Shown piece by piece: positions 44,947 to 54,569 of a stretch of 64,000 nucleotides of DNA. Position 1 is the first letter of the stretch. Each line of letters opens with the position of its first letter. Origin of the DNA: SG8-41 sp964521405. Its GTDB lineage: Bacteria > Pseudomonadota > Gammaproteobacteria > Burkholderiales > SG8-41. The DNA lies in the NCBI GenBank assembly GCA_964521405.1, contig CAZFRR010000020.1, positions 3,100 to 67,099 on the forward strand, in the 5' to 3' direction. A program made the translations under genes and the position numbers. The notes below the pieces were generated by a model. The model saw only the letters and a program-made list of their open reading frames with translations, had not been told where the DNA came from and made no database searches.

Positions 44947-47900
44947 TTACTGCTCCGCGCGCGACTCGTTGTAGACGATACTGACGTTCTCCGGGCTCAG
45001 CCAATCCGACAGCGAGTGAATGAGATCGTCGTGGAGGTTGACCCGCCAGGCGTCGCCCAGGTCTATTTCACAGACCGTGCCGCTGTTGCAATAGACGACC
45101 GACACCGGGCAGCGGCCGCTGCGGTAGGGCGTCAACAGATCGCGCAGCCGGCCGCCGGAGGAAGCGCCGTTGCAGGTGATGCGCACGCCGCGGGCGAAGC
45201 GGTTGCGGGCCTCGGTCAAATCGAGCGCGTTGACCGCGCGGATGCTCGGGCGCCCCTCGCCCCCGCCCTCGTACTCGCCGTTGACCATGCGGCCGCCGCC
45301 GCCGCGGGCGCGCAACTGCACTTCCAGCACCAGCAGCTCGTCCTCCTTGATCTTCTGGCGGAACTTGTCGAACACCTCGCCGAAGAAGATGACTTCGTTG
45401 CTGTCCGTGTCATCCGCCAGCGTGATGACGCCCATCCGCCCGCTCGAGGTATTCTGGATGCGCACCCCCATCACCACGCCCGCCACCCAGTAGGTGCGGC
45501 TCGCGTAATCGCCGGCTGACAACGACACGAGCTCGCCGACCCGCGTGCGGGTGAAGCGGCGCACCTCGTCGCGATAGATGTTGAAGAGATGCCCGCTCAA
45601 GTAGAAGCCGAGCGCGAGCTTCTCGTTCTGGAGCCGCTCCTTGACGCCCCAGCGCTGCGCCTCGGTCAACGCCGGCTGCTGAGCGGCTTCGGTGAGGTCG
45701 CCAAAGAGGCTCACCTGGTTAACGGAGCGGCTGGCCTGCTCCGCACTCTCGAGCGCCATGCCGACGGAGGCGAGCAGGCTCGAGCGGTGGTCGTTCACCG
45801 AGTCGAAGGCGCCGGCCCGAATCAGTGACTCCACCACCCGGCGGTTGACGAGCCGCTTGTCCACGCGGTGGCAGAAATCGAACAGGTCCTTGAACGGCCC
45901 CTTCTTCCGTGCCTCGACGATGGAGTTGATCGCGGCCTCGCCCGTGCCCTTGATTCCCCCCAGTCCGTAGCGGATCACCCCCCCTTTTCCTTCCCCCCCT
46001 TGGGAAGGGGGGGATGAGAGGGGAGGTACCGGCTCGAAGCGGTAATTCGATTCGTTGATGTCGGGCGCGCGCAGCGTGATGTCGTGCGCCTGCGTGTCGT
46101 CCACGAATTGCTTGACCTTGTCGGTGTCGTTCATCACCGCCGACATGTTGGCGGCGAGGAACGCCGCGGCGTGATGAGCCTTGAACCAGGCGGTCTGGTA
46201 CGCGACCAGCGCGTAGGCGGCGGCGTGGGAGCGGTTAAACCCGTAGCCCGCGAACTTTTCCATCAGGTCGAAGAGTTCGTGGCCCTTGCGCGCGCTGACC
46301 TCGTTCTTCGCCGCGCCCGCCACGAAGCTGTTGCGGTGCTGGGCCATCTCCTCGGGGAGTTTCTTGCCCATCGCGCGCCGCAGGAGATCCGCGGCTCCCA
46401 GGCTGTAGCCGCCGATCACCTGCGCGATCTGCCTCACCTGCTCCTGGTAGACCATGATGCCGTAGGTGGGCTTCAATATCGGCTCCACCCGCGGGTCCGG
46501 GTAATCCACGCGACCGCCCTGCTTGCGGCGAACGAACTCGGGGATCAGCTCCATCGGCCCCGGCCGGTAGAGCGCCACCAGCGCGACGATGTCCTCGAAC
46601 CGGTCGGGCTTCGCGCGCACGAGAAGATCGCGCATGCCGCGGGATTCAAACTGGAACACCCCCGTCGTATCGGCAGACGCGAACACTCGATAGGTCGCCG
46701 CATCATCGAGCGGAATCGCGTTCAAATCGACGGGCGCGGAGGCCTTCTCGGCCGCTCCTCCCCCCATCTCCTTGATGTACTTTAGCGTCCAGTCGAGGAT
46801 GGTGAGCGTGGTGAGACCGAGGAAGTCGAACTTGACGAGCCCGACCGCCTCGACATCTTTCATGTCGAACTGCGACACCGCGCTGTCGGAACCGTCCGCC
46901 ACGTAGAGCGGGCAGAAATCGGTCAGCTTTCCCGGCGCGATCAGCACGCCGCCCGCGTGCATGCCGACGTTGCGCGTCAGGCCCTCGAGCTGCTCGGCGA
47001 GCGCGAGCAGCTCGCGGACCTCCTCCTCTTTCTTCTCCCGCTCCTTCAGCTGCGGCTCCTCCTTGCGCGCATCGGCGAGCGTGATGTGCCGGCCCGGCTG
47101 GAACGGGATCAGCTTCGCGAGCTGGTCGCAAAACGTATAAGACATGTCGAGCACGCGTCCGACGTCGCGCACCACCGCGCGCGCCGCCATGGTGCCGAAG
47201 GTGACGATCTGCGAGACGCTGTCGGCGCCGTAGCGGCCCTTCACGTACTCGATCACGCGGTCGCGTCCGTCCTGGCAGAAGTCAATGTCGAAGTCCGGCA
47301 TCGAGACGCGCTCGGGATTCAGGAAGCGCTCGAAGAGAAGGTCGTAGCGCAGCGGGTCGAGCTCGGTGATGCCGAGCGAATAGGCAACGAGCGATCCGGC
47401 GCCCGAGCCGCGCCCCGGCCCCACCGGCACGCCGTTCAACTTCGCCCAGTTGATGAAGTCGGCGACGATCAGGAAATAGCCGGAGAAACCCATCTTCTGG
47501 ATGGTCTGGATCTCGAAATCGAGCCGTTCCCGGTAACGCGGCAGCTCGGCTGCGCGGCTCGCCGCGTCGGGAAAGAGCTGCGGCAGCCGCCGCTCCAGCC
47601 CCTGCGCGGCGCAGTTGCGCAGGAAGTCATCGAGCGTGACATTCTTCGGGGTCTGGAACTGCGGCAGGCGGGTCTTGCCGAGCTCGATCTCGAGGCTGCA
47701 GCGCTTGGCGATCTCCACGCTGTTGGCAAGCGCCTGCGGAATGTCGCGGAAGGCCTCCCCCATCTCCGCCTGCGTCCTGAAATACTGCTCGGGACTGAAG
47801 AGCTTGGGCCGGCGCTGGTCGGAGAGCGTGTAGCCCTGGGAGATGCACACGCGCGCCTCGTGGGCGCGGAAGTCATCACGCTTCACGAATTGCACCGGGT

Positions 47901-48528
47901 GCGTCGCCACCACCGGCAGCTTCATCGCCGAGGCGAGCTTCAACGCGCGCTGGATATAATTCTCGACCGGCACGCCCGCCGCCCCCGTGACCGCCGCGCT
48001 TTTGCCCAGGCGCTGCAGCTCGAGGTAGAAGCGGCCGGGGAAGAGCTCGTGCCATTCGCGCGCCAGCCGCTGCGCCTGTTTCGGGTTGTCCACCACCAGC
48101 GCCTGCCCCACGTCGCCGTGATGCGCGCCGGAGAGCGCGATCAGGCCCTCGGTGCCGTCCTCCGCGAGCCAGCCCTTCTTCAGCTCGGGACGGCCGCGGT
48201 ACTGATTGGTACGGTAGGCGCGCGTCAGCAGGTCGCACAATGTCAGGTAGCCGGCCCGCGACTGGCACAGCAGCAGCATGCGATAGGGCTTGTCGCGGTC
48301 GGCCTCGTTCTCCAGCCAGAGATCGCAGCCGATGATGGGCTTCACGCCCTTTGAGCGCGCTTCCTGGTAGAACTTGATGAGGCCGAAGACGTTGGAGAGA
48401 TCGGTCAGCGCCAGCGCCGGCATGCTGTCCGCCACCGCCGCCTCGATCGCCTCGTCGATGCGCACGATGCCATCCACGATCGAGTACTCGCTGTGCAATC
48501 GCAGGTGGACGAAAGACGGCGCGGGCAT
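44947..48528 (-). CDS. dnaE: DNA polymerase III alpha subunit
   Basis: The replicative polymerase of 1193 residues. The PHP domain opens FVHLRLHSEYSIVDG. The catalytic aspartates are in MPDFDIDFCQDGRDR. The fingers region (PTYGIMVYQEQVRQIAQ), a helix-hairpin-helix, and the OB domain follow. At residues about 833-850, just before the conserved IRYGLGGIKGTGEAA, about 17 Pro/Ser/Gly residues are encoded by a palindromic repeat. The gene otherwise has normal length and motifs. Confidence 0.97.
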   Translation of the reverse strand: MPAPSFVHLRLHSEYSIVDGIVRIDEAIEAAVADSMPALALTDLSNVFGLIKFYQEARSKGVKPIIGCDLWLENEADRDKPYRMLLLCQSRAGYLTLCDLLTRAYRTNQYRGRPELKKGWLAEDGTEGLIALSGAHHGDVGQALVVDNPKQAQRLAREWHELFPGRFYLELQRLGKSAAVTGAAGVPVENYIQRALKLASAMKLPVVATHPVQFVKRDDFRAHEARVCISQGYTLSDQRRPKLFSPEQYFRTQAEMGEAFRDIPQALANSVEIAKRCSLEIELGKTRLPQFQTPKNVTLDDFLRNCAAQGLERRLPQLFPDAASRAAELPRYRERLDFEIQTIQKMGFSGYFLIVADFINWAKLNGVPVGPGRGSGAGSLVAYSLGITELDPLRYDLLFERFLNPERVSMPDFDIDFCQDGRDRVIEYVKGRYGADSVSQIVTFGTMAARAVVRDVGRVLDMSYTFCDQLAKLIPFQPGRHITLADARKEEPQLKEREKKEEEVRELLALAEQLEGLTRNVGMHAGGVLIAPGKLTDFCPLYVADGSDSAVSQFDMKDVEAVGLVKFDFLGLTTLTILDWTLKYIKEMGGGAAEKASAPVDLNAIPLDDAATYRVFASADTTGVFQFESRGMRDLLVRAKPDRFEDIVALVALYRPGPMELIPEFVRRKQGGRVDYPDPRVEPILKPTYGIMVYQEQVRQIAQVIGGYSLGAADLLRRAMGKKLPEEMAQHRNSFVAGAAKNEVSARKGHELFDLMEKFAGYGFNRSHAAAYALVAYQTAWFKAHHAAAFLAANMSAVMNDTDKVKQFVDDTQAHDITLRAPDINESNYRFEPVPPLSSPPSQGGEGKGGVIRYGLGGIKGTGEAAINSIVEARKKGPFKDLFDFCHRVDKRLVNRRVVESLIRAGAFDSVNDHRSSLLASVGMALESAEQASRSVNQVSLFGDLTEAAQQPALTEAQRWGVKERLQNEKLALGFYLSGHLFNIYRDEVRRFTRTRVGELVSLSAGDYASRTYWVAGVVMGVRIQNTSSGRMGVITLADDTDSNEVIFFGEVFDKFRQKIKEDELLVLEVQLRARGGGGRMVNGEYEGGGEGRPSIRAVNALDLTEARNRFARGVRITCNGASSGGRLRDLLTPYRSGRCPVSVVYCNSGTVCEIDLGDAWRVNLHDDLIHSLSDWLSPENVSIVYNESRAEQ
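45975..46030. repeat. Palindromic C/G element inserted in frame in dnaE
   Basis: Opposed TTCCCCCCTT and AAGGGGGGGA words form a hairpin around 45989-46013, flanked by further CCCCCC and GAGGGG words. Read on the minus strand it gives Pro-Leu-Ser-Ser-Pro-Pro-Ser-Gln-Gly-Gly-Glu-Gly. It closely resembles the metG insert at 26541-26600. Confidence 0.85.
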
Positions 48529-48616
48529 GTCGATATCTTACGCCGACCTCATTCCATTTTTAATTATTTCGCGACGCATTGCAGGCCAGGAACATAAGTG
48601 CCCGCGCCGTAAGGAT

Positions 48617-48826
48617 GAAGGATGAACGTGGAAGGATGAACCCCCGCTACGCGTGAAGGCTTGAGTTCCGACCTTTCACTAACGTCCGGTCAGATAACGA
48701 AAATCTATCGCTAGCCGCTCAGCACTCTGGCCGAAAGCAAATGAAAGGCCGGGACATGAGAGATTTCGCGCAACGCGCGAGGGTCATCCCTCATCCTTCC
48801 GCCTTCATCCTTCAGCGGGAGGACAA
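48617..48826. repeat. GGATGAA heptamer element, inverted arms, between dnaE and the hydratase gene
   Basis: The left arm (48617-48648) has three AAGGATGAA words. The right arm (48781-48817) has the opposite words TCATCCCTCATCCTTCCGCC. The centre of about 130 bases contains no gene. The right arm touches the stop region of the enoyl-CoA hydratase-like gene. Confidence 0.75.
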
Positions 48827-49540
48827 GACTCCCGCTATGACGCTGGCGGCGAAATCCGCCCGCCCGCGCGGCTCCATCAGCGGCGCGAACTTGAGGAACT
48901 CCTTGACCGCCTTTACGGCGTCGAGCGGCTGGCCGGAGATGGTCTCGATCAGCTTGCCCGCCTGCGCCTTGAGCTCGCCGTCGGGGACCACCAGGCTCAC
49001 CAGCCCCATGGCGAGGGCCGAGCGGGCGTCCACTTCCGCAGTCGAATACACCAGGTAGCCGACGCCCTTGGCCGTGACCCGGTCCAGCGCCGCGAGCGCG
49101 AGTGTTGGCGGCAGCCCCTTGGTCATCTCGGGCAGGCGAAAGCGTGCGCCCTCGCCCGCCAGGGCGATGTCGCAGCACCCGGTGAGCGCCGAGCCGAAGC
49201 CATGCGCCGCGCCCTGGACGACGGCGATCGTCGGTACCGGGGCTTCCTTGAGTGCGACGTACAAGCCGACGACAGGATTGCCGACCTTCTCGCGAATCTG
49301 GAGCGCTGACGGCACCTTGCCGCCGCTTCCGGCTTCCGGCGCAGTCGCGGGATCGCGCCCTTTGCAGAAGTCGGCCCCCTTTCCTGAAAGAACCAGCACC
49401 TTTGCGTCTGCCGGCAGGCTCTTCACTCCCTCCGCGAGCGCGGCAATCATCTCCGGCGTCACGAGGTTGCCGCAGTCCGGACGGTTCAATTCGATGAGGT
49501 ATGCGGCGCCTTCGCTTCTGACGGAGATATCTGGGGTCAT
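48812..49540 (-). CDS. Enoyl-CoA hydratase/isomerase family protein
   Basis: A 242-residue crotonase-fold protein. The oxyanion segments LVLSGKGADFCKGRD and VQGAAHGFGSALTGCCDIA are visible. Of the two catalytic glutamates of true hydratases, the one in RLPEMTKG is kept; the first (usually GGGCE) reads LTGCCD. It may therefore be an isomerase or another crotonase activity. The substrate is unknown. Confidence 0.85.
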   Translation of the reverse strand: MTPDISVRSEGAAYLIELNRPDCGNLVTPEMIAALAEGVKSLPADAKVLVLSGKGADFCKGRDPATAPEAGSGGKVPSALQIREKVGNPVVGLYVALKEAPVPTIAVVQGAAHGFGSALTGCCDIALAGEGARFRLPEMTKGLPPTLALAALDRVTAKGVGYLVYSTAEVDARSALAMGLVSLVVPDGELKAQAGKLIETISGQPLDAVKAVKEFLKFAPLMEPRGRADFAASVIAGVLSSR

Positions 49541-49547
49541 AAGTCAA

Positions 49548-49578
49548 TGATGAATGATGAATGATGAATGAAGAGTGC
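49548..49578. repeat. TGATGAA heptamer array
   Basis: Three to four GAATGAT heptamers directly upstream of the hydratase-like gene start, single orientation. The same word as 1575-1670. Confidence 0.8.
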
Positions 49579-49663
49579 AACGGGATTCTAGCTGAATCCT
49601 GAATCCAGAAACCTTAACATCGTTTACCATTCGCCCTTTGACATAAACCCATCACCCCAGTTA

Positions 49664-50533
49664 ATGAAGCCCAGCCAATCGCATTTCCATCAACTCCGCG
49701 GCCTGCGCCATCACGTGCGCGAGTGGGGCGACCCGGCATCGCCCAAGCTGTTTCTGCTGCACGGGTGGATGGACGTGTCGGCGTCGTTCCAGTTCCTGGT
49801 TGACAGTTTTTCGCGCGAATGGCACGTGCTCGCGCCGGACTGGCGCGGATTCGGTCTTTCCGAATGGACGCGCGAGGACGGTTACTGGTTTCCCGATTAC
49901 TACGCCGACCTGGAGGCACTGCTCGACCACTATCAGCCGTCCGCGCCGGCGCTCCTCGTCGGCCACAGCATGGGCGGCGTCGTCGCCTCACTCTACGCCG
50001 GCATCCGCCCGGAGCGCGTGGCGCGCCTGGTGTCGATGGAAGGCCTGGGCCTTGCGCGCCGCGGGCCCGAGCAGGCGCCCTCCCGCTACGCGGATTGGCT
50101 CGATCAACTCAAGGACTCGCCGGCATTCAGGCCGTACCGCTCCTTCGATGAGGTCGCTGCCCGCCTGCGAAAAACCAACACGCGCCTGTCCGCGGAAAAA
50201 GCGGCGTTCCTCGCCGGGCACTGGGCAAAGCCGCTCGACTCGGGCGAAGTCGTCCTGCTGAGCGATCCCCGGCACAAGAACGTCAACCCGTACCTGTTCC
50301 GCATCGACGAGGCGATCGCCTGCTGGCGGCGGATCACCGCGCCGGTGCTGCTGGTGTCGGGCAAGCTGTCCAACATTCCCGGGCGCATGAAGGACACGCC
50401 GGAGCAATTTGCCGAGCGCAGGGGTGCGTTCCGCGACCGGCGCGAGGTCGAGCTGGAAGACGCCGGCCACATGATGCATCACGACCAGCCGGAGCAGCTG
50501 GCGCGCATCATCGAGGATTTCTTGACGGGCTAG
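49664..50533 (+). CDS. Alpha/beta hydrolase
   Basis: A cytosolic 289-residue hydrolase. The oxyanion segment is LFLLHGWMD, the nucleophile elbow GHSMGGVVAS, and the catalytic histidine is in EDAGHMMHHDQPEQL. An acidic triad member is likely near the VSGKLSNIPGR strand. The style is epoxide hydrolase/haloalkane dehalogenase-like but the substrate cannot be told. Confidence 0.9.
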   Translation: MKPSQSHFHQLRGLRHHVREWGDPASPKLFLLHGWMDVSASFQFLVDSFSREWHVLAPDWRGFGLSEWTREDGYWFPDYYADLEALLDHYQPSAPALLVGHSMGGVVASLYAGIRPERVARLVSMEGLGLARRGPEQAPSRYADWLDQLKDSPAFRPYRSFDEVAARLRKTNTRLSAEKAAFLAGHWAKPLDSGEVVLLSDPRHKNVNPYLFRIDEAIACWRRITAPVLLVSGKLSNIPGRMKDTPEQFAERRGAFRDRREVELEDAGHMMHHDQPEQLARIIEDFLTG

Positions 50534-50574
50534 CGCCCGTCAAAAAATGAATCAGGAAAGCTCTGAACAACTCC

Positions 50575-50680
50575 GCGTTCGTCACTCCGGCGAAAGCCGG
50601 AGTCCAGTGATATCAGGCCTCTCCTCGATCCCGACTTGCGCCGGGATGACTGGATCAGAGGCTCCTCTTGGTGGCAAAAC
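50575..50680. repeat. REP-like element (CCGGCGAAAGCCGG type)
   Basis: CTCCGGCGAAAGCCGGAGTC (50585-50604) is a perfect short hairpin. It is paired with an opposed, decayed copy (GATCCCGACTTGCGCCGGGA, 50629-50648). Such pairs of CCGGCGAAAGCCGG hairpins are widespread repetitive extragenic elements in beta- and gammaproteobacteria. Confidence 0.8.
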
Positions 50681-50799
50681 CATACTGCGTGCGGCATCCC
50701 GGGGGGCGCTCTGGACAAGGCGAAGCTGTTAGGCTAGATTGAATTGTAGTCAAGAGAGTGCAATACCCCCTTTCCGAACAAACCCATAGGGAGTCAGCC

Positions 50800-51702
50800 A
50801 TGAGGCGAGTATCAGGATTGATCGTTACACTGTTCGTCGCGGTCGCTGTGTGTGGGCCCGCCAGCGCGCAGGACACGCTCAAGAAAATCAAGGACACCGG
50901 CACTATCACCATCGGCCACCGCGAAACGTCCATCCCCTTCTCCTACTACGACGACAAGCAGCAGGTCGTCGGCTACGCGCATGACATCTGCTTGAAGGTG
51001 GTGGACGCGATCAAGGCCGAACTCAAGATGCCGAAGATCGACGTCAAGCTGAACCCGGTCACTTCCGCCACCCGCATCCCGCTGATGGCGAACGGCACGA
51101 TCGACCTCGAATGCGGCTCGACCACCAACAACCTCGAGCGCCAGAAACAGGTGTGGTTCGCAACGACGCACTTCGTTACCGCGAACCGCTTCGTGTCCAA
51201 GAAGGACGCGAACCTGAAAACCGTGGACGACTTGAAGGGCAAGACCGTGGTCTCGACCTCCGGCACGACCAACATCAGGCAGGCCACCGAGGTCAACGTG
51301 GAGAAGAAACTCGGCATGAATATCATCGCCGCCAAGGACCACGCCGAATCGTTCCTGACGGTGGAAACCGGCCGCGCCGTGGCGTTCTTCATGGACGACA
51401 TCCTGCTCTACAGCCTGGTGGCCAACTCCAGGAACCCGTCCGAGTGGGTGATCTCGGCGGACGCGCTGTCGGTCGAGCCCTACGGCATCATGATGCGCAA
51501 GGACGAAGTGGCGTTCAAGAAAATCGTGAACGGCGCGATTAACGCGCTCTACAAGAGCGGCGAGATCAACAAGATTTACGCCAAGTGGTTCCTGGCGCCG
51601 GTGCCGCCGAAGGGAATCAACCTCAACGTGCCGATGGACGCGGCGTTCAAGAAAGTCGTGGCTAATCCGACCGATTCGGGCGATCCAAAGGACTATCAGT
51701 AG
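50800..51702 (+). CDS. gltI: Glutamate/aspartate-type ABC transporter binding protein
   Basis: A periplasmic SBP_bac_3 protein of 300 residues. From the ATG at 50800, which follows AGGGAG, the signal peptide ends at ASAQDTL. Family segments include GHRETSIPFSYYDDKQQVVGYAHDIC, a substrate-anchoring acidic residue in TIDLECGST, and DDILLYSL. It is the first gene of a gltIJKL set. A strong hairpin after it likely limits downstream expression. Confidence 0.94.
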   Translation: MRRVSGLIVTLFVAVAVCGPASAQDTLKKIKDTGTITIGHRETSIPFSYYDDKQQVVGYAHDICLKVVDAIKAELKMPKIDVKLNPVTSATRIPLMANGTIDLECGSTTNNLERQKQVWFATTHFVTANRFVSKKDANLKTVDDLKGKTVVSTSGTTNIRQATEVNVEKKLGMNIIAAKDHAESFLTVETGRAVAFFMDDILLYSLVANSRNPSEWVISADALSVEPYGIMMRKDEVAFKKIVNGAINALYKSGEINKIYAKWFLAPVPPKGINLNVPMDAAFKKVVANPTDSGDPKDYQ

Positions 51703-51734
51703 CCAAATCGGACGCGTTAAGCGCCAATTTACCT

Positions 51735-51784
51735 GCGCGCGATGCAGCGGACGATGGACGCCGCTGATCGCGCGCCTTTCATTT
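51735..51784 (+). terminator. Strong hairpin between gltI and gltJ (attenuator or stabiliser)
   Basis: A 15-bp stem with one bulged G (51735-51750 with 51761-51775, arms GCGCGCGATGCAGCGG and CCGCTGATCGCGCGC) is followed by CTTTCATTT. In binding-protein operons such hairpins keep the binding protein more abundant than the permeases. The T-run is imperfect, so partial termination or 3' protection is likely. Confidence 0.7.
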
Positions 51785-51809
51785 AAGACCGGTCGAGCAC
51801 GATCATTCC

Positions 51810-52568
51810 GTGCAGTACAACTGGAACTGGCAGATCTTCTGGGCCCCGGCGCCCGACGGCACCGGCGTCTATTTCTGGTGGTTGATCTCCGGCCTGGGCT
51901 GGACGTTGTCCACGGCATTGCTGGCATGGGCCATCGCGCTCACCCTCGGCGCGACCGTCGGGACGCTGCGCACCACGCCGCTGAAATGGTTGGTGCGCCT
52001 CGGCAACGCCTACGTCGAGATCTTCCGCAACATCCCGCTGCTGGTGCAGATGTTCCTGTGGTATTTCGTGCTGCCGGAACTGCTGCCAAAGGCGCTGGGC
52101 GAGGCGATGAAGCAGATGACGCCGCCGTGGGCGTCGTTCTGGCCGGCGGTGCTGTGCCTCGGCTTCTACACCTCGGCCCGCGTCGCGGAGCAGGTGCGCG
52201 CCGGCATCCAGTCGCTGCCGCGCGGGCAACACCTGGCCGGCACCGCGGTCGGGCTTACTCTGCCGCAGACTTACCGCCACGTGCTGCTGCCGCAGGCGTT
52301 CCGCATCATCCTGCCGCCGCTTACTTCCGAGTTCATGAACATCATGAAGAACAGCTCGGTCGCGCTGACCATCGGGCTGGTGGAGCTGACCGCGCGCGCG
52401 CGCGCTATGCAGGAGTTCACCTTCCAGGTGTTCGAGGCGTTCACCGCCGCGACGATCATCTACATCCTGGTTACGCTGATCGTGGTCGTCGGTATGCGCT
52501 GGCTCGAGAAGCGGGTCGCGGTGCCCGGCCTCATCAGTGCCGCGGGCGTTCCGCAGGCCGGGCACTGA
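51810..52568 (+). CDS. gltJ: Amino-acid ABC transporter permease GltJ-like
   Basis: A 252-residue inner-membrane permease of the HisMQ family. The start is a GTG (51810). It opens YNWNWQIFWAPAPDGTGVYFWWLISGLGWTL, has about five helices, and carries the EAA loop (GLTLPQTYRHVLLPQAFRIILPP) that docks the ATPase. It forms a heterodimer with the gltK product. Confidence 0.94.
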   Translation: MQYNWNWQIFWAPAPDGTGVYFWWLISGLGWTLSTALLAWAIALTLGATVGTLRTTPLKWLVRLGNAYVEIFRNIPLLVQMFLWYFVLPELLPKALGEAMKQMTPPWASFWPAVLCLGFYTSARVAEQVRAGIQSLPRGQHLAGTAVGLTLPQTYRHVLLPQAFRIILPPLTSEFMNIMKNSSVALTIGLVELTARARAMQEFTFQVFEAFTAATIIYILVTLIVVVGMRWLEKRVAVPGLISAAGVPQAGH

Positions 52569-52574
52569 TGAGGA

Positions 52575-52682
52575 GTGACATGGTAAAGCGTGACGTGATC
52601 AAGCGTGACATGGTGCGGCGTGACGTGGTATCGCGTCGCTCGCGACCGGGTCGAATCACGAATCACGAATCACGAATCACGG
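52575..52682. repeat. 15-nt tandem repeat and AATCACG heptamers in the gltJ-gltK gap
   Basis: 52575-52635 holds four 15-base units of the form GTGACRTGRTMAAGC. 52653-52682 holds four GAATCAC heptamers. The gap is 123 bases and otherwise unremarkable. The heptamer is shared with 29589-29617, 44757-44780 and 57527-57549. Confidence 0.85.
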
Positions 52683-52691
52683 GTTTCCAGG

Positions 52692-53384
52692 ATGTTCAGC
52701 GGCTTTGATTTCGACGTAATCCAGCGCTCCGCGCCCTATCTCTTCCGGGAGGGCATGACGTTCACGCTGACGCTGACGGCGATGGCGATGACCGGCGGGA
52801 TCGTGTTCGGCACGCTGCTCGCGATGATGCGGCTCTCGAGCTTCAAGTGGCTGAACGTGCCGGCGGCGGCCTACGTCAACCTGATGCGGTCAGTGCCTTT
52901 GGTGCTGGTGATCTTCTGGTTCTACTTCCTGGTGCCCTACATCGGCGCCTGGGCTATCGGCGCCAAGCAGCCGATCCAGGTCGGCGCGTTCTGGTCGTGC
53001 GTGATCACGTTCACCCTGTTCGAGGCCGCTTACTACGCCGAGATCATGCGCGCCGGCATCCAGTCCGTCTCACGCGGCCAGGTTGCGGCCGGCCAGGCGC
53101 TCGGCCTGAATTACTGGCAGCACATGGGCTACATCGTGCTGCCGCAGGCGTTTCGCAACATGCTGCCGGTGCTGCTGACGCAAACCATCATCCTGTTCCA
53201 GGACACTTCGCTCGTTTACGTGCTCTCGGTGACCGACTTCCTCGGCGCGGCCGCCAAGATCGCGCAGCGCGACGGGCGGCTGATCGAGATGTATTTGTTC
53301 GTGGCGGTGGTTTACTTCATCATCTCGTTCTCGCTGTCGCTGCTGGTCAGGCAACTGCAGCATCGCATCGCTATAATTCGTTGA
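52692..53384 (+). CDS. gltK: Amino-acid ABC transporter permease GltK-like
   Basis: A 230-residue HisMQ permease. The ATG at 52692 gives FSGFDFDVIQRSAPYLFREGMTFTL. An upstream in-frame extension is translated repeat and rejected. The EAA loop is GLNYWQHMGYIVLPQAFRNMLPV. It partners GltJ. Confidence 0.94.
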   Translation: MFSGFDFDVIQRSAPYLFREGMTFTLTLTAMAMTGGIVFGTLLAMMRLSSFKWLNVPAAAYVNLMRSVPLVLVIFWFYFLVPYIGAWAIGAKQPIQVGAFWSCVITFTLFEAAYYAEIMRAGIQSVSRGQVAAGQALGLNYWQHMGYIVLPQAFRNMLPVLLTQTIILFQDTSLVYVLSVTDFLGAAAKIAQRDGRLIEMYLFVAVVYFIISFSLSLLVRQLQHRIAIIR

Positions 53385-53390
53385 ATATGA

Positions 53391-53543
53391 AACCGCAGAT
53401 ACACGCAGATGAACGCAGATACACTCAAAACAGAAACAGGCAGCAAAAGCAGGATCGAAGCTCAAAGCTCCATCTTTGATACTTCCAGCCGTTGTTTTAT
53501 TTTGTCGGATTGTATCGGCGTTTATCTGCGTTTATCTGCGGCA
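53391..53543. repeat. GCAGATAAAC element, inverted arms, in the gltK-gltL gap
   Basis: The left arm (53391-53426) has three GCAGATNNAC words. The right arm (53513-53543) has the opposite words GCGTTTATCTGCGTTTATCT then GCGG. The centre is unique. The array separates permease and ATPase genes that should be co-transcribed. Confidence 0.85.
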
Positions 53544-53572
53544 AAATTTGTTTTTGACTCGGACTAACAACC

Positions 53573-54307
<735 letters not shown>

Positions 54308-54568
54308 ATCGAACCGCCAAGCAGATCAAATTGAACCGCCAAGACGCCAAGGCGCCAAGAATTACAAACAAGAATAAGATCAATAGTTAGATTAAAACTG
54401 CTGCCAAGAAAACAAACAGCCGGGCTGATGCCCGGCCTTTGTTGTTGTTAGATCTTCATGGCGTCTCGGCGTCTTGGCGGTTAGATGTCAGTTCTTGATC
54501 TTCTGGCGTCTTGGCGCCTTGGCGGTTAAATATTAGTTCTTGTATTTCTTGGCGGCCTTGGCGGTTGA
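54308..54568. repeat. GACGCCAAG element, inverted arms, around the gltL terminator
   Basis: The left arm (54308-54360) carries AACCGCCAAG and ACCGCCAAGACGCCAAGGCG. Right arms (54458-54485, 54500-54530, 54548-54568) carry the opposite GGCGTCTTGGCGG words three times. The terminator at 54415-54450 lies in the centre. The last right arm overlaps the gap before argE. Confidence 0.8.
54415..54450 (+). terminator. Intrinsic terminator of the glt operon
   Basis: GCCGGGC (54419-54425) and GCCCGGC (54430-54436) with a TGAT loop are followed by CTTTGTTGTTGTT. The position 110 bases after gltL fits the operon end. Confidence 0.8.
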
Positions 54569-54569
54569 C

